DNA of 64,000 nucleotides, from NCBI RefSeq assembly GCF_002287505.1, contig NZ_CP019688.1:2034674-2098673 (forward strand). The letters run 5' to 3'. How positions within the stretch are numbered: position 1 is the stretch's first letter; each line of letters starts with the position of its first letter. This DNA is from Corynebacterium glaucum (GTDB taxonomy: Bacteria; Actinomycetota; Actinomycetes; Mycobacteriales; Mycobacteriaceae). Position numbers and translations under genes: made by a program. Below the pieces are notes generated by a model. It ran no database searches. It saw only the letters and a program-made list of their open reading frames with translations, and had not been told where the DNA came from. Positions 43,060 through 54,920 of this stretch are shown here, one piece after another.

Positions 43060-44838
43060 TTACGCGCTCGGGGAGGTCTTCGAGCCTGGGCCGTCGACGT
43101 GATCGAACTCGTGGCTCGCACCCTTCCACGTTGCCGGGGTGTCCTCAGAGTGGCCGGTGTGAGCTTCACGGCGCATGGTCTCAACCATGTGCGGGTAGTG
43201 CAGCTCGAATGCCGGGCGCTCGGAGCGGATGCGCGGCAGGGAGGTGAAGTTGTGGCGCGGCGGCGGGCAGGAAGTTGCCCACTCGAGGGAGTTGCCGTAG
43301 CCCCACGGATCGTCCACGGTGACGATCTCGCCGTAGCGCCAAGACTTGAACACGTTCCAGATGAACGGGATCATGCCAAGACCCAGGATCAGTGCGCCCA
43401 CGGTGGAAACCTGGTTCAGGAGCGTGAAGCCGTCGGTGTCCAGGTAGTCGGCGTAGCGGCGCGGCATACCCATGTTGCCCAGCCAGTGCTGCACCAGGAA
43501 GGTCATGTTGAAGCCGATGAAAACCAGCCAGAAGGAAAGCTTCGCCAGCTTCTCGTCCAGCATGCGACCCGTCATCTTCGGGAACCAGAAGTGGACACCT
43601 GCGATCGCGGAGAACACCACGGTACCGAAGAGGGTGTAGTGGAAGTGAGCAACCACGAAGTAGGAATCGTGCAGGTGGAAGTCCAGCGGCGGAGCAGCGA
43701 GCATGATGCCGGTCAGACCACCGAAGAGGAAGGTGAACAGGAAGCCCATGACCCACATCATCGGGGAATTGAAGGTGATGCGACCGTTCCACATCGTGCC
43801 CACCCAGTTGAAGAACTTCACACCGGTCGGCACGGCGATCAGGAAGGTCATGAAGGAGAAGAACGGCAGAAGCACTGCGCCGGTGGCGAACATGTGGTGT
43901 GCCCACACTGCCATCGACAGGCCTGCAATCGCCAGGGTTGCGAAGACCAGGCCGATGTAGCCAAAGATCGGCTTGCGGCTGAAGACCGGGATGATCTCGG
44001 AGATGATGCCGAAGAACGGCAGTGCGAGAACGTAGACCTCCGGGTGGCCGAAGAACCAGAAGAGGTGCTGCCACAGGATGGCACCGCCGTTAGCGGTGTC
44101 GTAGATGTGGCCGCCAAGCAAACGATCGAAGAGGACGCCCATTGCAGCTGCGGTCAGCAGCGGGAAGATCATCAGTGCGATGATCGAGGTCACAAAGATG
44201 GTCCAGGTGAATACCGGCAGGCGGAACATGGTCATACCCGGCGCGCGCATGGTCAGCACGGTGGTGAGCATGTTGACCGCCGAAGCAATGGTGCCGACAC
44301 CGGTCGCACCGACACCCACGACCCAAAGGTTCGCGGACACGGACGGGGTGTGCGTTGCATCAGCCAGCGGCATGTACATGGTCCAGCCGAAGTCGGCCGC
44401 ACCGCCCGGGGTGAGGAAGCCCGCAAGCATCGCAAAGACACCGACGGTGGTGACCCAGAAACCAAACGCGTTCAGACGCGGGAACGCCACGTCCGGCGCG
44501 CCGATCTGCAGCGGCAGCACGTAGTTGGCGAAGCCCCACACGATCGGGGTGCCGAATGCCAGAAGCATCACGGTGCCGTGCATGGTGAAGAGCTGGTTGA
44601 ACTGCTCGTTTGACAGGAACTGAAGCCCCGGGCTGAACAGCTCGGCGCGAATGAGCAAGGCCATTAGGCCGCCCACGAAGAACCAGACGAACGACATGAT
44701 GATGTACATCACGCCCAGTTCCTTGTGGTCGGTCGTGGTCAGCTGCTTATACATCTGGGAACCACGGCGTGCGTTGCCAGTCGGTTCCGGACGAGTCGGC
44801 GGGACGTAATTGTCCAGCCTTGGCGCCACAGCGGTCAT
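43060..44838 (-). CDS. ctaD: cytochrome aa3 oxidase subunit I
   Basis: 592 residues, twelve membrane segments. [13 protein letters not shown] (haem a His), [13 protein letters not shown] with the Cu-B/Tyr ligands, the two-His stretch of the Cu-B site in WAHHMFATG, and [18 protein letters not shown] (haem ligands) are all present. It is the catalytic subunit of the terminal oxidase in the bc1-aa3 supercomplex. AGGAGGATCGT lies directly before the ATG. Copper for its assembly probably comes via CtiP (2782-4755). Confidence 0.96.
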   Translation of the reverse strand: MTAVAPRLDNYVPPTRPEPTGNARRGSQMYKQLTTTDHKELGVMYIIMSFVWFFVGGLMALLIRAELFSPGLQFLSNEQFNQLFTMHGTVMLLAFGTPIVWGFANYVLPLQIGAPDVAFPRLNAFGFWVTTVGVFAMLAGFLTPGGAADFGWTMYMPLADATHTPSVSANLWVVGVGATGVGTIASAVNMLTTVLTMRAPGMTMFRLPVFTWTIFVTSIIALMIFPLLTAAAMGVLFDRLLGGHIYDTANGGAILWQHLFWFFGHPEVYVLALPFFGIISEIIPVFSRKPIFGYIGLVFATLAIAGLSMAVWAHHMFATGAVLLPFFSFMTFLIAVPTGVKFFNWVGTMWNGRITFNSPMMWVMGFLFTFLFGGLTGIMLAAPPLDFHLHDSYFVVAHFHYTLFGTVVFSAIAGVHFWFPKMTGRMLDEKLAKLSFWLVFIGFNMTFLVQHWLGNMGMPRRYADYLDTDGFTLLNQVSTVGALILGLGMIPFIWNVFKSWRYGEIVTVDDPWGYGNSLEWATSCPPPRHNFTSLPRIRSERPAFELHYPHMVETMRREAHTGHSEDTPATWKGASHEFDHVDGPGSKTSPSA

Positions 44839-45052
44839 ACGATCCTCCTGAATACGGCCTCAGGACTCCCCCCGCAATTGCGCAGGTGAAGCACGAAAAG
44901 CCAAATTTGATACCGGATAATAATAACTATCGGTTCATGAAATTGCCAGCCTCCACAGGCGGGCTACGGCCCTGAGTCTATCCTTCCGGCCTCGGTGTTT
45001 GGGATTATGGCTAGTCAACTGTCTATTAACGCAGTTCAGGACCGAAACAAAA

Positions 45053-45098
45053 GCCGCGCCAGCCACCGTGGGTTAACCCAAACGGGGGCGCGCGCGGC
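45053..45098 (-). terminator. terminator after nrdF
   Basis: On the minus strand GCCGCGC pairs with GCGCGGC across a long loop and is followed by TTTTGTTT. Confidence 0.65.
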
Positions 45099-45126
45099 GT
45101 GTGAGCCGGACGGCCAACAGTATGAC

Positions 45127-46197
<1,071 letters not shown>

Positions 46198-46316
46198 TCA
46201 TAACAGCTATATATTTCTTATGCGAGTTCTATAGTTGAACCTGCTCACACCACACCGGGAGAGCTTGATTAAACTATTAATCGTTTCGAGGCACGCAACC
46301 AGGACGAAGGAGAACT

Positions 46317-47030
46317 ATGCCGGCCCCCCGAGAGTCCGCAGCCGAGCCGCTGTTGGCGTCAGTCCTCGCCACACTGGGCAAGGAAATCGTCTCCGGGGCA
46401 ATGCCCGCCGGCCACACCTTCACCCTGCAAGACCTCTCAACCCGGTTTGAAATTTCGCGCACCGTCGCCCGAGAGGCCATGCGCGCGCTGGAGCAGCTCG
46501 GCTTGGTCACCTCGTCCCGCCGCGTCGGCATTCGTGTGCTTCCCCAGAGCGAGTGGGCAGTTTTCGACCGCTCAGTCATTGCTTGGCGCTTGGCCTGCGA
46601 GTCCCAGCGGCCTGACCAAATCCGCTCGCTGGATTCGCTGCGCACCGCCGTCGAGCCGATCGCCGCAGCTCTCGCCGCCATCAACGCGAACGAGGAGCAA
46701 GTCGCACGGCTGAAAGAGCTCGCACAGCATCTCTCAGAGCTCACGGAAGCCGGGGCGGGTAACACTGAGGAGTTCCTGGAATCAGACAAGGAGTTCCACA
46801 CCCTCCTCCTCATTGCATCGGGCAACGAAATGTTCGCCGCTCTCGCCGAACCCATCATGAACGTGCTCGAAGGCCGCACCCGGTACGGCATCATGCCGGA
46901 TGAGCCGGAGATCGCCACCATGCGCCTCCATTCCGACCTCGCCGAAGCCATTGAACGCGGCGATGTCCAGGCCTCCGAGCGCACCTCCCGCAGCCTCCTG
47001 CACGGCATCAGTCAGTTCATGGAAATCTAG
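46317..47030 (+). CDS. GntR-family regulator (FadR subfamily, GntR1-like)
   Basis: 237 residues. Winged helix: TFTLQDLSTRFEISRTVAREAMRALEQLGLVTSSRRVGIRVLP. A C-terminal FCD ligand domain follows (LDSLRTAVEPIAAALAAI, DKEFHTLLLIASGN, HSDLAEAIERGDVQASERTSRSLL). The site between nrdF and nrdE is that of GntR1 of C. glutamicum, a repressor of gluconate catabolism and activator of PTS genes; this transfer is by synteny. AAGGAG lies before the ATG. Confidence 0.82.
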   Translation: MPAPRESAAEPLLASVLATLGKEIVSGAMPAGHTFTLQDLSTRFEISRTVAREAMRALEQLGLVTSSRRVGIRVLPQSEWAVFDRSVIAWRLACESQRPDQIRSLDSLRTAVEPIAAALAAINANEEQVARLKELAQHLSELTEAGAGNTEEFLESDKEFHTLLLIASGNEMFAALAEPIMNVLEGRTRYGIMPDEPEIATMRLHSDLAEAIERGDVQASERTSRSLLHGISQFMEI

Positions 47031-47126
47031 AAGCTTTTCGCTTATCGACGGCCTGCCGGACGCGGCTCCCACTCCCCCATGCGTTTGCCATTGCCGGGCA
47101 AACTTCGCGGTCCTAAACTTCCCCGC

Positions 47127-47561
47127 ATGACTATTTCAACGTCTGCGTACATGTCGTTCCCGGGAATTGCCGCTGAGGCTTTCAAGTTCTACCACTCCGT
47201 ATTCGGCGGTGATCTGCATGTGATTACTTACGGTGAGCAGATCGACGCCGGCGTCGAATTCCCCTTTGACGCCCCACGCGAGGCGGTCGCCAACGGGTTC
47301 CTATCGGGTCCGTTCTCGCTCACCGGTGGCGACGACCTTCAGCGCTCCGCCGAGAAGTTGAGCCCCGGCGACATCAACTTCACCGCCGAGGTGTCTAGCC
47401 ACGAAGAAGGCGAGCAGCTCATTGAGAAGCTGACCGCCGACGGTGGCCTAGTGCACATGCCGTTCGCGGTGGCACCGTGGGGCGATCACTTCGGTGTCGT
47501 CGAAGACCGTTTTGGCGTGCGCTGGAATGTCACCACCTCCAGCGACGGCGGTCAAAACTAA
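47127..47561 (+). CDS. VOC-family (PhnB-like) protein
   Basis: 144 residues with the PhnB-type glyoxalase/VOC fold: YMSFPGIAAEAFKFYHSVFGGDL, then LSGPFSLTGGDDL, and VHMPFAVAPWGDHFGVVEDRFGVRW. Ligand unknown. No SD is seen; TAAACT at 47114-47119 lies about 7 nt before ATG 47127, so a leaderless transcript is possible. Confidence 0.85.
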   Translation: MTISTSAYMSFPGIAAEAFKFYHSVFGGDLHVITYGEQIDAGVEFPFDAPREAVANGFLSGPFSLTGGDDLQRSAEKLSPGDINFTAEVSSHEEGEQLIEKLTADGGLVHMPFAVAPWGDHFGVVEDRFGVRWNVTTSSDGGQN

Positions 47562-47580
47562 CTACGCAAGATCGGCCCGC

Positions 47581-49755
47581 CTAGAGCATGCAGGAAACGC
47601 AGCCCTCGACCTCGGTGCCTTCCAGCGCCATTTGACGCAGGCGGATGTAGTACAAGGTCTTGATGCCCTTGCGCCATGCGTAAATCTGCGCGCGGTTGAT
47701 GTCTCGGGTGGTCACGGTGTCCTTAAAGAACAGCGTCAATGACAGGCCCTGGTCAACGTACTTCGTGGCCTCAGCGTACGTGTCGATGATTTTTTCGTAC
47801 CCGATCTCGTACGCGTCCTTGAAGTATTCCGCGTTCTCGTTATCCATGTGGGGTGCCGGGTAGTACACGCGGCCGATCTTGCCTTCCTTGCGAATTTCGA
47901 TCTTGGAGGCGATCGGGTGGATCGACGACGTGGAGTTGTTGATGTAGGAGATCGAGCCGGTCGGCGGCACCGCCTGCAGGTAGCGGTTGTAAATACCGTC
48001 GCGGGCGACTGCCTGCTTCAGCTCCTCCCATTCCTCGGTGGTTGGGACTGCGATGTCGCTGGCGTCAAAAAGTGCCTTAACCCTCTCTGTCTTCGGCTGG
48101 AAGTCGGCGGGATCGTAGCGGTCAAAGAACGCGCCCGAGGCGTACTCGGAGTGCTCGAAGTCGGCAAACGCTTCACCTTTTTCAACGGCAATCTTGTGGG
48201 AGGCCTTCACACACTCGTACATCACGGCGGCGAAGTATGCGTTGGTGAAGTCCAGGCCTTCCTCGGAGCCGTACTCGATGTGCTCGCGGCCGAGGTAGCC
48301 GTGCAGGTTCATCTGGCCGAGGCCAATCGCGTGGGAGGCATCGTTGCCTTCGCGCACAGACGGTACCGAGTGGATGGAGGTGGAATCAGCCACCGCGGTC
48401 AAACCGCGGATCGCGGTCTCAACAGTGCGGGAGAAGTTGTCTGAATCCATCGTCATCGCGATGTTCAGGGAACCGAGGTTGCACGAGATGTCGTGGCCGA
48501 TCGTGTCGTACGTGAGATCGTCGTTGAGCTCGGAAGCCGAGTTCACCTGCAGGATCTCAGAGCACAGGTTAGACATGTTGATGCGGCCGGTCTTGACCGG
48601 GTTGGCCTTGTTCGCAGTGTCCTCAAACAGGATGTACGGGTAGCCGGACTCGAACTGGATCTCTGCGATGGTCTGGAAGAACTGGCGCGCCTTGATTTTG
48701 GTCTTACGGATGCGCGGATCCTCCACCATTTCCGCGTACTTCTCGGTGATTGAGATGTCCGCGAACGGCTTACCGTAAACGCGCTCGACATCATACGGGG
48801 AGAACAGGTACATATCGTCGTTACGCTTCGCCAGCTCGAACGTGATGTCCGGGATGACCACGCCAAGGGAGAGCGTCTTAATGCGGATCTTCTCATCCGC
48901 GTTCTCGCGCTTGGTGTCTAAGAAGCGCATGATGTCCGGGTGGTGCGCGTGGAGGTATACCGCGCCGGCGCCTTGGCGTGCCCCGAGCTGGTTGGCGTAG
49001 GAGAAGGAGTCTTCCAGAAGCTTCATCACGGGGATGACACCGGAGGACTGGTTCTCAATGTGCTTGATCGGGGCACCGGACTCGCGAATGTTCGACAGCA
49101 GCAGCGCGACACCGCCGCCGCGCTTCGAAAGCTGCAGCGAAGAGTTGATCGCACGACCGATGGACTCCATATTGTCCTCGATGCGCAAAAGGAAGCATGA
49201 GACGAGCTCGCCGCGCTGTGCCTTGCCCGCGTTCAGGAACGTCGGCGTGGCCGGCTGGAAGCGGCCGGTCATGATTTCGCCGACAAGCGCGGTGGCCAAA
49301 TCCTCGTCGCCGTTTGCGAGGAAGAGGGCGGTCATGGAGACGCGGTCTTCGAAGCGCTCGAGGTAGCGCGAGCCGTCAAACGTCTTCAGCGTGTACGAGG
49401 TGTAGTACTTGTACGCGCCCAGGAACGTCTTGAAGCGGAACTTGTAGGAGTACGCGCGCTTAAAAGTGGACTTCACAAAGTCCCAGTCATACTTCTCGAT
49501 CGTCTCCGGCTCGTAGTATTTGTTCTCCACCAGGTAGTCCATCTTTTCTTCCAGATCATGGAAGTAGACGGTGTTCTGGTTGACGTGCTGGAGGAAGAAC
49601 TGGTTGGCCGCCTCGCGGTCCTTATCAAACTGGATCTGGCCGTTCTCGTCGTACAGGTTAAGCAGCGCGTTCAGCGCGTGGAAATCCAGCTGGTCTGCCT
49701 TGGTCGCAGGCTCTGGAACGTTCTTACCAAGGATCTCGGGCGCAGTGGTGGTCAC
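47581..49755 (-). CDS. nrdE: class Ib ribonucleotide reductase large subunit NrdE
   Basis: 724 residues. Catalytic cysteines in [11 protein letters not shown] and CSEILQ, the radical-path Tyr near the end and the C-terminal CVSCML redox pair that NrdH reduces. Finger loop NLCSEIL and NLGSLNIAM are conserved. GTG start after AAAGG. Follows nrdI by 56 nt in one operon. Confidence 0.96.
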   Translation of the reverse strand: MTTTAPEILGKNVPEPATKADQLDFHALNALLNLYDENGQIQFDKDREAANQFFLQHVNQNTVYFHDLEEKMDYLVENKYYEPETIEKYDWDFVKSTFKRAYSYKFRFKTFLGAYKYYTSYTLKTFDGSRYLERFEDRVSMTALFLANGDEDLATALVGEIMTGRFQPATPTFLNAGKAQRGELVSCFLLRIEDNMESIGRAINSSLQLSKRGGGVALLLSNIRESGAPIKHIENQSSGVIPVMKLLEDSFSYANQLGARQGAGAVYLHAHHPDIMRFLDTKRENADEKIRIKTLSLGVVIPDITFELAKRNDDMYLFSPYDVERVYGKPFADISITEKYAEMVEDPRIRKTKIKARQFFQTIAEIQFESGYPYILFEDTANKANPVKTGRINMSNLCSEILQVNSASELNDDLTYDTIGHDISCNLGSLNIAMTMDSDNFSRTVETAIRGLTAVADSTSIHSVPSVREGNDASHAIGLGQMNLHGYLGREHIEYGSEEGLDFTNAYFAAVMYECVKASHKIAVEKGEAFADFEHSEYASGAFFDRYDPADFQPKTERVKALFDASDIAVPTTEEWEELKQAVARDGIYNRYLQAVPPTGSISYINNSTSSIHPIASKIEIRKEGKIGRVYYPAPHMDNENAEYFKDAYEIGYEKIIDTYAEATKYVDQGLSLTLFFKDTVTTRDINRAQIYAWRKGIKTLYYIRLRQMALEGTEVEGCVSCML

Positions 49756-49811
49756 GGTTAGGCCTTTCGGGCTTATGAAGCAGGGCGGAGGATAAGTAAG
49801 GTGAAGCTGAT

Positions 49812-50345
49812 CTAAACGGCGGCGTGTTTCTTTGCGTACTTCGCGCGGTACCGCGCCAAGCGCTCTGCGTTTTCATCGCTTACAGGGGCCTGTTCGACGT
49901 ACGCCACGTCGTCCGCGTTGAGCGGGGCGAGCCCCAGACGTTCCGCGTGCCCAAGCAACTGGGAACGAACACGGGCGGCGTCGTCGCTCACCCCCATCAA
50001 CTCGAAGCGGTAGAGGTACGGCACACCGCACTTCGCAGAGATCACTTCGCCTGCACGGCAAAAGTCCGCGCCGAAGTTTGAGTTTCCAGCGGCGATCACG
50101 CCACGAATGAGACTGCGGTTGTGCTCGTTGTTCAGGAAGCGAATGACCTGCGGCGGCACGGGGCGAGAATTCTCATGTGTGAGCGATACCCCTCCCCCAT
50201 AGGTCGGGCAGATCAGCACATAGGGTTCGTCGACAATCAGCTCCCCGCTGGTGCGATGGAGGGGGATGCGACGAGAGGGCAAGCCCACCTTTTCTACGAA
50301 TCGTTTCGTGTTCTCGGTGGCGGAGGAAAAGTACACGACTAACAT
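49812..50345 (-). CDS. nrdI: NrdI flavodoxin-like protein
   Basis: 177 residues. [17 protein letters not shown] (FMN phosphate site) and CPTYGGG. It delivers the oxidant that assembles the Mn-tyrosyl cofactor of NrdF. Slightly long for the family, with an Ala/Lys-rich C-terminus. Second gene of nrdHIE. Confidence 0.94.
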   Translation of the reverse strand: MLVVYFSSATENTKRFVEKVGLPSRRIPLHRTSGELIVDEPYVLICPTYGGGVSLTHENSRPVPPQVIRFLNNEHNRSLIRGVIAAGNSNFGADFCRAGEVISAKCGVPYLYRFELMGVSDDAARVRSQLLGHAERLGLAPLNADDVAYVEQAPVSDENAERLARYRAKYAKKHAAV

Positions 50346-50439
50346 TGCCGCTCCCTTTTTCTAGCCCTTCTTCTAGTGCTGAGTTGTGTTGTGTTGTTTT
50401 TGCTGTGTTGTTTGTGGCAGATCTTGGAACTGCAGGCCG

Positions 50440-50667
50440 TTAGGCGGCAGCGAGACCGCGGATGCGGTCGGGGCGGAAGCCGGACCAGTGCTCACCATCG
50501 ACCTCAACGACCGGCGCCTGCAGGTGCCCCAGAGCCATCACGTAATCGCGAGCAGAGTCGTCGAGCGAGATGTCAACGAGGTTGTAGTTAAGCCCGGCCT
50601 TGTCGAGCGCGCGGGTAGTTGCACGGCACTGCTGGCAAGCCGGCTTGGTGTAAACGGTGATAGACAT
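50440..50667 (-). CDS. nrdH: NrdH glutaredoxin-like electron donor
   Basis: 75 residues. ITVYTKPACQQCRATTRALD contains the CxxC pair and HWSGFRPDRI the NrdH-specific end. It reduces NrdE. First gene of nrdHIE. ATG 50667 follows AAAGAGGCACGAGG. Confidence 0.95.
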   Translation of the reverse strand: MSITVYTKPACQQCRATTRALDKAGLNYNLVDISLDDSARDYVMALGHLQAPVVEVDGEHWSGFRPDRIRGLAAA

Positions 50668-50752
50668 CCTCGTGCCTCTTTCTGCGCGGTGATCCCGCAC
50701 GATTCGTTCCCAAACAATTATTGCGCCGAATCCCCTCGGCGGCACACCAGAG

Positions 50753-50800
50753 ACACTATACCTTGGGTGAAACTACAGCAACTAACACTACATATAGTAG
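50753..50800 (-). promoter_or_regulatory. tandem NrdR boxes upstream of nrdHIE
   Basis: ACACTATACCTTGGGT (50753-50768) and ACACTACATATAGTAG (50785-50800) match the NrdR consensus ACAnTATATATnGTGT partly and well respectively. Their start-to-start spacing is 32 bp (about three helical turns), the usual arrangement for cooperative binding of the ATP-cone repressor NrdR. They lie about 85-130 nt before nrdH. Confidence 0.75.
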
Positions 50801-50951
50801 TTACATAGGTGGTATTCGCAGGATGGGGCAATAGAATTACCCATATGTAGTCTCTGTTTCACAGGTTTTCCGGAAAACTGCTTACATCCGTGCAATTAAT
50901 TTTTGCTTAGAGTTTCGTGCCAGCTCAAAGGCATGTCTTAAAAATGCCGAA

Positions 50952-50991
50952 ATCCCGCCGTTTCCGGAGCAATATCCGAAAGCGACGGGAT
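50952..50991 (-). terminator. terminator after rpmJ
   Basis: ATCCCGTC...GGCGGGAT with an inner TTTCGG/CCGGAAA stem, read on the minus strand; CATTTTT follows. Confidence 0.65.
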
Positions 50992-51009
50992 CTTAAGAGG
51001 GTCGAGCGA

Positions 51010-51132
51010 CTAGCCCTGGCGAGCCTTGAAGCGCGGATCCTTCTTGTTAATCACGTAGACCTTGCCGTGGCGGCGCACAACCTGAGCGCCCGGCTTGTTC
51101 TTCAGCGACCGAAGCGACTTGCGGACCTTCAT
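51010..51132 (-). CDS. rpmJ: 50S ribosomal protein L36 (zinc-free form)
   Basis: 40 residues. Starts [20 protein letters not shown] and ends with the conserved basic RFKARQG; the Cys residues of the zinc-binding form are absent, so it is the C-minus paralogue used under zinc limitation. AGGAGC lies before the ATG. Same place after nrdH as in C. glutamicum. Confidence 0.93.
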   Translation of the reverse strand: MKVRKSLRSLKNKPGAQVVRRHGKVYVINKKDPRFKARQG

Positions 51133-51263
51133 CGGGCGCTCCTTTCTTTAGCAGGTTTCTCAATCACAGCGACGTCCGGCGTTTCCACCGCGTCGCAACA
51201 CGTCAGTACACACTACACGCCGCGCGCGTGGGAACCAAACCTTCGACCAAGACGCCTCGCGTG

Positions 51264-52646
51264 CTACCTCGCATACCGACGTTCCATTTCGCCAGCCACA
51301 TCTTCCAAGCTCCGGCGCATCGTCTCGGGCACGTGGCGGGTGACAAAGATCGCGGCCACGATGCCGAAGATAGCGAATACCGCGAAAATTGCGGTGGCGG
51401 AGAAAGCGTCGACGAGCGGGAGGAAGAATTGTGCGACCACCCAGTTCATGCTCCACAACGCAAGCCCGGCAAGTCCCATCCCCAAACCGCGGATCTGCGG
51501 CGGCACCAGCTCGGATATAAGCAGCCACGTCGTGGGCGAGACTGCCGCTTGTTGCGAGGCGATGAAGCCCGCCATGCACGCAAGTGCGACCCAGGCCAAC
51601 GAGGCATTCTGCTCGGCGGCCCGGTACATCAGGGCGAGGGCCGCGAGGAACACTACGTTGCCGGTGAGCCCGATCAGCAGCAGCTTGCGCCGACCGATCT
51701 TGTCGATGACTTGGAGACCAATCCAGCACGCCACCACCGAAACTACTCCGATCACGATAGACGTGTACACGGCATTCTCAGTGGACAATCCGACCTTATT
51801 CATCATCGTCGGAGCGAAGTAGACGATCGCGTTCACGCCCGTGATCTGCTGCGTGATGCCCAGCAGGGCGGCGATGAGCACTGTTACGCGAAGCCAGCGG
51901 TGGCGGGTGAACTCCGCCCATTCATTGCTGTCCTGAGCCCGGCGCGCGACATCCTCCTTGTGCGCGATGTCGAGTTCGTCGTAAGTAATGCCCACCCTCG
52001 TAGCGACTGTGGTGGCCTCTTCCAACCGGCCGCGGCGCGCGAGCCACAGCGGGGTCTCGGGCAGCATGAGCATGCCGACGGCCAGCATGAGGCCGGGGAC
52101 AGCCGCCGCTCCGAGCATCAGATGCCAATTTCCGGTCGGCGCGAGCAGCGAGTTGACCAGATATGCCAACAGCTGCCCCACGACGATGAGGAGCGTGTTC
52201 AGCGAAACGAGCCGTCCGCGCACCGCCGCGGGCACGACCTCCGCGATGTACATCGGAGTGACAATAGAAACTGCACCCACCGCAAAACCCAGAAGCGTGC
52301 GCGCGGCGGCGAGGGAGCCAACTCCCCCGGCAAGCGCGCACCACCCGGAACCGACGACGAAGATCACGCCGGAAAGAATGAGCGTGCGGCGCCTTCCCAA
52401 CGCATCCGCCACCGCTCCGCCGGTCAGCGCACCGATTGCGGCGCCAACTAGCAGCATCGAGGTGACAAATCCCTCTTGTGACGGTGTCATGCCGAAATCT
52501 GGGGTGATGAATAGCAATGCGCCGCTCATGACACCGGTGTCGTACCCGAACAGCAATCCCCCGAGTGCCGCAGTTGCGGCCACGGTGCGAACATATCGGG
52601 TAGCTGCTGGAGTTACCCCCTGCACAGGCTGTGCGTTTGATCCCAT
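51264..52646 (-). CDS. sugar-porter-family MFS transporter
   Basis: 460 residues, twelve membrane segments. [16 protein letters not shown], the DALGRRRTL loop, RxxLGxxxG-like [29 protein letters not shown] and VPETMRR are the sugar-porter signatures (XylE/IolT type). A sugar or inositol is the likely substrate. ATG 52646 is used; weak SD. Divergent from nadE, sharing a very short promoter region. Confidence 0.88.
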   Translation of the reverse strand: MGSNAQPVQGVTPAATRYVRTVAATAALGGLLFGYDTGVMSGALLFITPDFGMTPSQEGFVTSMLLVGAAIGALTGGAVADALGRRRTLILSGVIFVVGSGWCALAGGVGSLAAARTLLGFAVGAVSIVTPMYIAEVVPAAVRGRLVSLNTLLIVVGQLLAYLVNSLLAPTGNWHLMLGAAAVPGLMLAVGMLMLPETPLWLARRGRLEEATTVATRVGITYDELDIAHKEDVARRAQDSNEWAEFTRHRWLRVTVLIAALLGITQQITGVNAIVYFAPTMMNKVGLSTENAVYTSIVIGVVSVVACWIGLQVIDKIGRRKLLLIGLTGNVVFLAALALMYRAAEQNASLAWVALACMAGFIASQQAAVSPTTWLLISELVPPQIRGLGMGLAGLALWSMNWVVAQFFLPLVDAFSATAIFAVFAIFGIVAAIFVTRHVPETMRRSLEDVAGEMERRYAR

Positions 52647-52672
52647 GCAACTTAATATGCACACGGTATAGC

Positions 52673-53518
52673 ATGTCTGTCATGTCCGGAACATCCGAAA
52701 AGTTGCAGGCTGACATCATAAAGGCCCTGGGAGTCAAGCCCTTAATCGATCCAGTCGAAGAACTGCGCACCCGAGTCGACTTCCTAGTGAAGTACCTCGA
52801 GAAGACGCACGCATCCGGTTTTGTGCTTGGCATTTCCGGCGGACAAGACTCGACGCTCGCCGGTCGTCTCGCCCAGCTTGCGGTGCACAAAGCTCGGGCT
52901 CAGGGCGCGAGGACGCGCTTCATTGCGGTGCGGTTGCCGCACGGTGAGCAAGCCGATGAGGACGACGCGCAGCTCGCGCTCCAGTTCATCCGCCCCGATG
53001 AAACGGTGACGGTGAACATCAAGGAACCCACCAACGCGCTCAGCGCCGAGGTCGCCGGCGAGCTGGGCGATGCCAAACTCACCGACTTCAACAAGGGCAA
53101 CGTCAAAGCGCGCATGCGCATGGTGGCGCAGTACGCCATCGCAGGTGAGCGCGGAATGCTGGTGATCGGCACTGACCACGCCGCGGAGAACCTCACCGGG
53201 TTCTTCACCAAGTTCGGCGACGGTGCCGCCGACCTCATGCCGCTCGCCGGCCTGAATAAGCGACAGGGCGCCCAGATTCTCGAGCGGATGGGCGCGGACC
53301 GCCGCCTCTGGGAGAAAGTCCCCACTGCGGACCTCGAGGATGACCGCCCAGCGCTTCCGGACGAGGAAGCACTCGGTGTCACCTACGCAGAGATCGACGA
53401 TTACCTCGAAGGCAAGCAAGTTTCGGACGAGGCTCGCACCCGCCTCGAGCGCCTCTGGCGAAACGGCCAGCACAAGCGCCACCTCCCGCCGGGCCCCAAC
53501 GACACGTGGTGGCGCTAG
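52673..53518 (+). CDS. nadE: NH3-dependent NAD+ synthetase
   Basis: 281 residues. [16 protein letters not shown] (P-loop), [19 protein letters not shown] and the end GPNDTWWR. It adenylates and amidates nicotinate adenine dinucleotide. TATAGC lies at 52666-52671, next to ATGs at 52673 and 52682, so translation may begin on a leaderless mRNA at the second ATG. Confidence 0.94.
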   Translation: MSVMSGTSEKLQADIIKALGVKPLIDPVEELRTRVDFLVKYLEKTHASGFVLGISGGQDSTLAGRLAQLAVHKARAQGARTRFIAVRLPHGEQADEDDAQLALQFIRPDETVTVNIKEPTNALSAEVAGELGDAKLTDFNKGNVKARMRMVAQYAIAGERGMLVIGTDHAAENLTGFFTKFGDGAADLMPLAGLNKRQGAQILERMGADRRLWEKVPTADLEDDRPALPDEEALGVTYAEIDDYLEGKQVSDEARTRLERLWRNGQHKRHLPPGPNDTWWR

Positions 53519-53527
53519 CGTCCAGCG

Positions 53528-54286
53528 CTACCCCACCACGTCAAGCGTCGCTTCAGCCGCCCGCACCAAGGCGGAGCCGTAGCTCGGCCCGTGGGTGTAA
53601 GCATGGACCGCGAGCGGGTGCATCTGGTGCGCGGGAATTCGAGCACGCCAATCGTCGTTAAGCAAGCCCTGCTCGAGGTAACCCTCCACGAATGCCTCCC
53701 AGTGGGGTGCCCCGAAAAGCTCGAGCATCGCAATGTCCGTGAGTGGGTGCCCGCCGTGCGCCGCAGGGTCAATGAACCGCGCGCGGTCCGTGCCAAAGAG
53801 CAGATTGCCACTCCACAGATCACCATGGATGCGGGCCAGCGGTGCGTCCTCATCCTCAGCCAGGAGCGCTTCGCACGCTTGCTTAACGACGTCTAACCCA
53901 CGCTCATCCAAATTCCCCGCCGCAACGGCTTTGTCCGCGAAGGGCAGGACTCGTTGGTGCACGTAGAAGTCAGCCCACCGCTGCGTGGGAATGCAGTCCT
54001 GCTGCGCGCGGCCGATATAGTTCGGGCCGTCCCAACCGTCGGCCGGGGCACCGAACGCCGCCGCGCCCATCGCGTGAATCGCCGCAAGCTCGCGGCCGCC
54101 TTGACGGGCAGCCTCCGCCGTTGGGCGGGTGGTGGCGACGCGCTCAATGGTCAGCGTATTCGCGGCGTCATCCACCTCGAACACCTCCACCACCGCGTCC
54201 GAACCTTCACGTAGCCAGCGCAGGTACGCCGCCTCCGCCGCGGCCGAGTGCGGGCCCGACCCGTGCTTGGTAAACCGTTCAGTCAT
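53528..54286 (-). CDS. fructosamine kinase-family protein
   Basis: 252 residues, aminoglycoside-phosphotransferase-like fold. LARIHGDLWSGNLLF (catalytic loop) and FIDPAAHGGHPLTDIAMLELFG (metal loop) match fructosamine-3-kinases; ends in a helical part. It would repair glycated proteins by phosphorylating fructosamines. ATG 54286 overlaps the ogt end. Confidence 0.88.
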   Translation of the reverse strand: MTERFTKHGSGPHSAAAEAAYLRWLREGSDAVVEVFEVDDAANTLTIERVATTRPTAEAARQGGRELAAIHAMGAAAFGAPADGWDGPNYIGRAQQDCIPTQRWADFYVHQRVLPFADKAVAAGNLDERGLDVVKQACEALLAEDEDAPLARIHGDLWSGNLLFGTDRARFIDPAAHGGHPLTDIAMLELFGAPHWEAFVEGYLEQGLLNDDWRARIPAHQMHPLAVHAYTHGPSYGSALVRAAEATLDVVG

Positions 54287-54773
54287 TACGTGCATCCACC
54301 TCTCGCTCGAGATCCAATAGGAATCGTTTCATCTCAACGCCCCCGGCGTAGTTGCCCATCGCCCCGTCCGCACGTACTACCCGATGGCACGGCACCACAA
54401 TCGGCAGCGGATTCTTCGCGCAGGCCGTCCCCGCCACTCGCGCGGCACCCGGGATGCCCGCAGCCTCGGCCAATTCGGCGTAGCTCACGGTTTGCGCGTA
54501 AGGGATCCGTCGCAAAGCAACCTGCGCCTTCTGGTAGGTGCCGGACGAAAACCGCCAATCCAGCGGGAGGTCGAACTCCTTCAGCTCGCCGGCAAAGTAT
54601 TGAGCAATTTGCTTATCGACGGCCCCTTGCACGCCCTCCCGAGCCCCCAACTCGCCAACAACCGCCTCGAACTTCGCCGGGTCGAGCTCGACTTTCACCA
54701 GGCCGGTGTCGCTGCTGACGCTGAGCAGCTCGCCCACCGGTGTGCAGTGAATGCGGAAATAGAAATCGTCCAT
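54279..54773 (-). CDS. ogt: methylated-DNA--protein-cysteine methyltransferase
   Basis: 164 residues. Active site PIVVPCHRVVRADGAMGNYAGG with the acceptor Cys, preceded by the helix-turn-helix QTVSYAELAEAAGIPGAARV. A suicide enzyme that repairs O6-alkylguanine. Overlaps the fructosamine kinase gene by 8 nt. Confidence 0.93.
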   Translation of the reverse strand: MDDFYFRIHCTPVGELLSVSSDTGLVKVELDPAKFEAVVGELGAREGVQGAVDKQIAQYFAGELKEFDLPLDWRFSSGTYQKAQVALRRIPYAQTVSYAELAEAAGIPGAARVAGTACAKNPLPIVVPCHRVVRADGAMGNYAGGVEMKRFLLDLEREVDARND

Positions 54774-54882
54774 CGGTTTCGAGGTTACGCACCCTTTTCA
54801 AACGAGTCGCTGAAGTTTGAGTTCCCAACCCCCAGTGGCCCATCTGTTGACGAGGGGCAAATCACCATCTACATTCGATGCA

Positions 54883-54900
54883 TGTACAGGAATGTACATT
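54883..54900. promoter_or_regulatory. TGTACA palindromes, putative MarR operator
   Basis: TGTACAGGAATGTACATT holds two TGTACA palindromes 10 bp apart, about 22 nt before the regulator GTG. A related sequence, ATACATGCATGTGCATAC, lies at 55384-55401 before the next gene. Both fit autoregulation by the adjacent MarR protein. Confidence 0.55.
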
Positions 54901-54920
54901 ACAGAAGGGGGCTGGAGAGA

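Noticed and set aside
43018..44613. 531-codon open frame on the plus strand opposite ctaD
   Set aside because: An effect of high-GC codon use in ctaD; composition dominated by His, Glu and Arg with no fold pattern.
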